Shown piece after piece: positions 5,507 to 6,856 of a stretch of 6,856 bases of DNA. The stretch is from Armatimonadota bacterium. Its GTDB lineage: Bacteria; Armatimonadota; Armatimonadia; Armatimonadales; Armatimonadaceae. Within the stretch, counting starts at the first letter, position 1. Every line of letters begins with the position of its first letter. The translations under genes were made by a program, and so were the position numbers. The stretch spans positions 1 through 6,856 of the forward strand of contig JACMIU010000623.1 of the NCBI GenBank assembly GCA_014380985.1, given 5' to 3'. The notes under the pieces were generated by a model that saw only the letters and a program-made list of their open reading frames with translations, made no database searches and was not told where the DNA came from.

Positions 5507-6856
5507 ATGCCTTCCGAAAACCCGGTGCTACAAATCCTGCGCGACGCCCTGCGCGGCACGGAATACGAAAACCGCGTCTACCTTGTCGGCGGCTACGTGC
5601 GCGACAAAATCATGGGGCGCGTCGGTTCTGCGGCTCTCGATGATATTGATCTCGTCTTGGAGGGCGACGCTTCGGCACTCGCCCAAACCCTGTGGCGAAA
5701 GCGCATTTCGTGGCACAAGCCGGTCGAGTTTCCGACCTTCGGCACGGCAATGGTGCGCGTCGGTGGAACCGGAACGGAGACCCCCGGTGTGCAGGTCGAA
5801 ATCGTCACGGCGCGGGAAGAAACGTACCGGCATGGCTCGCGCAAGCCGGAAGTCGTGCCGGGAACCCTTGCGACCGACGCCTTGCGCCGCGACTTCACGG
5901 TCAACACGTTTTTAGAAAACCTGCACACCGGCGACATCACCGACCCGACCGACAAGGGCTACGCTGACCTTCAAGCGGGACTGCTCCGAACACCGCTTGA
6001 CCCAGTGCTGACGTTCACCGACGACCCGCTACGTATGCTACGCGCCGCCCGCTTCGCCGCGAAGTTAGGGTTTTCCATTGAACTCAATACCCTTGCCGCG
6101 ATTGGTGCGAACGCCTTTCGCCTGTCGCCGGAACATGGCATTTCGTTCGAGCGGGTGCGCGACGAACTGGTCAAAACGCTACCGACGCAGGGCGCGGCGC
6201 AGGGCTTGGAACTCATGCGCGAAACGGGGTTACTGTCGCAGTTCGCGCCGGAACTCGCCGTGATGCAAGGCGTGACGCAAAACCGCTTCCACCTCTACGA
6301 CGTTTGGGAGCATACGCTGGTCGCCCTGTCGAATCTGCCGCCCGACGCTGACACCGGCGTCCGCCTCGCCATGCTGTTCCATGATGTCGGCAAGTCGCAA
6401 ACGCGCACCGTGGATGCGAACGGCGACGTTCACTTTTACGAACACGAAAAGGTCGGCGCGGAAATCACGCGCACAGTGATGACGCGCCTGAAGTTTTCCG
6501 GCGACGAGATAGCCCGCGTCGTCGCACTGGTCGGCTTGCATATGAGATACGGCGCGTACAACCCGGATGAGTGGACGGACGCCAGCGTCCGCCGCCTGAT
6601 TCGTACGGTTGGCGAGTATCGCACCGACCTATTCACTATCGTCCGCGCCGATATATCTGCCTGCAATACGACGGACTACCCAACCGCCGACCTGTCCGCC
6701 TTGCAGGAGCGTATGGAGGCTATTGAAAATGAGGCGAGTATCACGACCGCCACGTCGCCGCTATCGGGCGAGGAGATAATGGCGCGGCTTGCGCTTCCGG
6801 CAGGGCGTATCGTCGGCACTATCAAAAATGCCCTGACCGATGCGGTGGTAGCGGGC
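5507..6856 (+). CDS. cca: tRNA nucleotidyltransferase (CCA-adding enzyme / poly(A) polymerase family) with HD domain (3' partial)
   Basis: The frame is open for 450 codons to the right edge without a stop, so the C-terminus is missing. The N-terminal head is a class II nucleotidyltransferase: LVGGYVRD (26-33), LDDIDLVLEGDA (44-55) with metal-binding D46 and D48, a likely third carboxylate in VEIVTARE (E98), RRDFTVN (127-133), DDPLRMLRAARF (172-183) and SFERVRDEL (213-221). An HD phosphohydrolase-like domain follows, with H269 in WEHT, H292-D293 in FHDVGK, H313 and D382. The residues after about 415 (GEEIMARLALPAGRIVG) match the family's C-terminal part. Such enzymes add or repair the 3'-CCA end of tRNAs in the cytoplasm. 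Some bacteria split the work between A-adding and CC-adding enzymes, and the sequence alone does not decide which this is. The ATG at 5507 is chosen because the family motif begins about 25 residues later and the TAAAAT box fits it. The gene looks intact within the window. Confidence 0.92.
   Translation, partial: MPSENPVLQILRDALRGTEYENRVYLVGGYVRDKIMGRVGSAALDDIDLVLEGDASALAQTLWRKRISWHKPVEFPTFGTAMVRVGGTGTETPGVQVEIVTAREETYRHGSRKPEVVPGTLATDALRRDFTVNTFLENLHTGDITDPTDKGYADLQAGLLRTPLDPVLTFTDDPLRMLRAARFAAKLGFSIELNTLAAIGANAFRLSPEHGISFERVRDELVKTLPTQGAAQGLELMRETGLLSQFAPELAVMQGVTQNRFHLYDVWEHTLVALSNLPPDADTGVRLAMLFHDVGKSQTRTVDANGDVHFYEHEKVGAEITRTVMTRLKFSGDEIARVVALVGLHMRYGAYNPDEWTDASVRRLIRTVGEYRTDLFTIVRADISACNTTDYPTADLSALQERMEAIENEASITTATSPLSGEEIMARLALPAGRIVGTIKNALTDAVVAG

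Noticed and set aside
5436..5967. Alternative frames across the start of the nucleotidyltransferase gene, both strands.
   Set aside because: They are overlapped by the frame from 5507, which carries the full set of family motifs in order; the others are arginine- or serine-rich shadow translations.

Overview
The window looks like ordinary bacterial chromosome, with three protein genes all on the + strand. They are a large secreted multidomain protein (open at the left edge), a type III glutamine synthetase, and a tRNA CCA-adding/poly(A) polymerase family enzyme (open at the right edge). Base composition is moderately GC-rich. Features bearing on the host are a TTG start with a strong Shine-Dalgarno site, a TANNNT box placed so that the last gene is probably leaderless, a type III glutamine synthetase, and a secreted clan GH-A-like enzyme of a kind I associate with Planctomycetota, Verrucomicrobiota and Armatimonadota. 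An Armatimonadota-like or similar environmental bacterium fits, but this is inference; no rRNA or tRNA gene is present to fix the taxonomy.

Region 1 (3-2894) encodes a Sec-exported protein. It has a glycoside-hydrolase-like TIM-barrel region with two candidate catalytic glutamates, then a beta-sandwich-like module, a glycine-rich linker, a PA14 domain and a C-terminal carbohydrate-binding-like module. It probably acts on, or binds to, polysaccharide outside the cell. A GC-rich hairpin follows the stop codon.

Region 2 (2895-3243) has no convincing gene and is the most interesting part. It holds a near-consensus sigma70-type promoter (TTGACA-17 bp-TACACT) with a dyad over the -10 box. Downstream lies a leader of about 245 nt containing a CUUG-tetraloop hairpin, a terminator-like hairpin followed by six T, and at least two long-range complementarities that cannot coexist with those hairpins. 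A strong Shine-Dalgarno site then serves the TTG start of the glutamine synthetase. This is the layout of a transcription attenuator or riboswitch in front of a nitrogen-assimilation gene. I could not match it to a known glutamine-sensing RNA.

Region 3 (3244-5480) is the 726-residue glutamine synthetase gene, closed by a strong intrinsic terminator with a 16-bp stem.

Region 4 (5495-6856) begins with a -10-like TAAAAT box six bases before the ATG of the nucleotidyltransferase gene, with no visible ribosome binding site. That gene runs uninterrupted to the right edge. The three genes appear to be separate transcription units, and nothing in the sequence ties them to one pathway. I saw no mobile element, CRISPR array, tRNA or rRNA.
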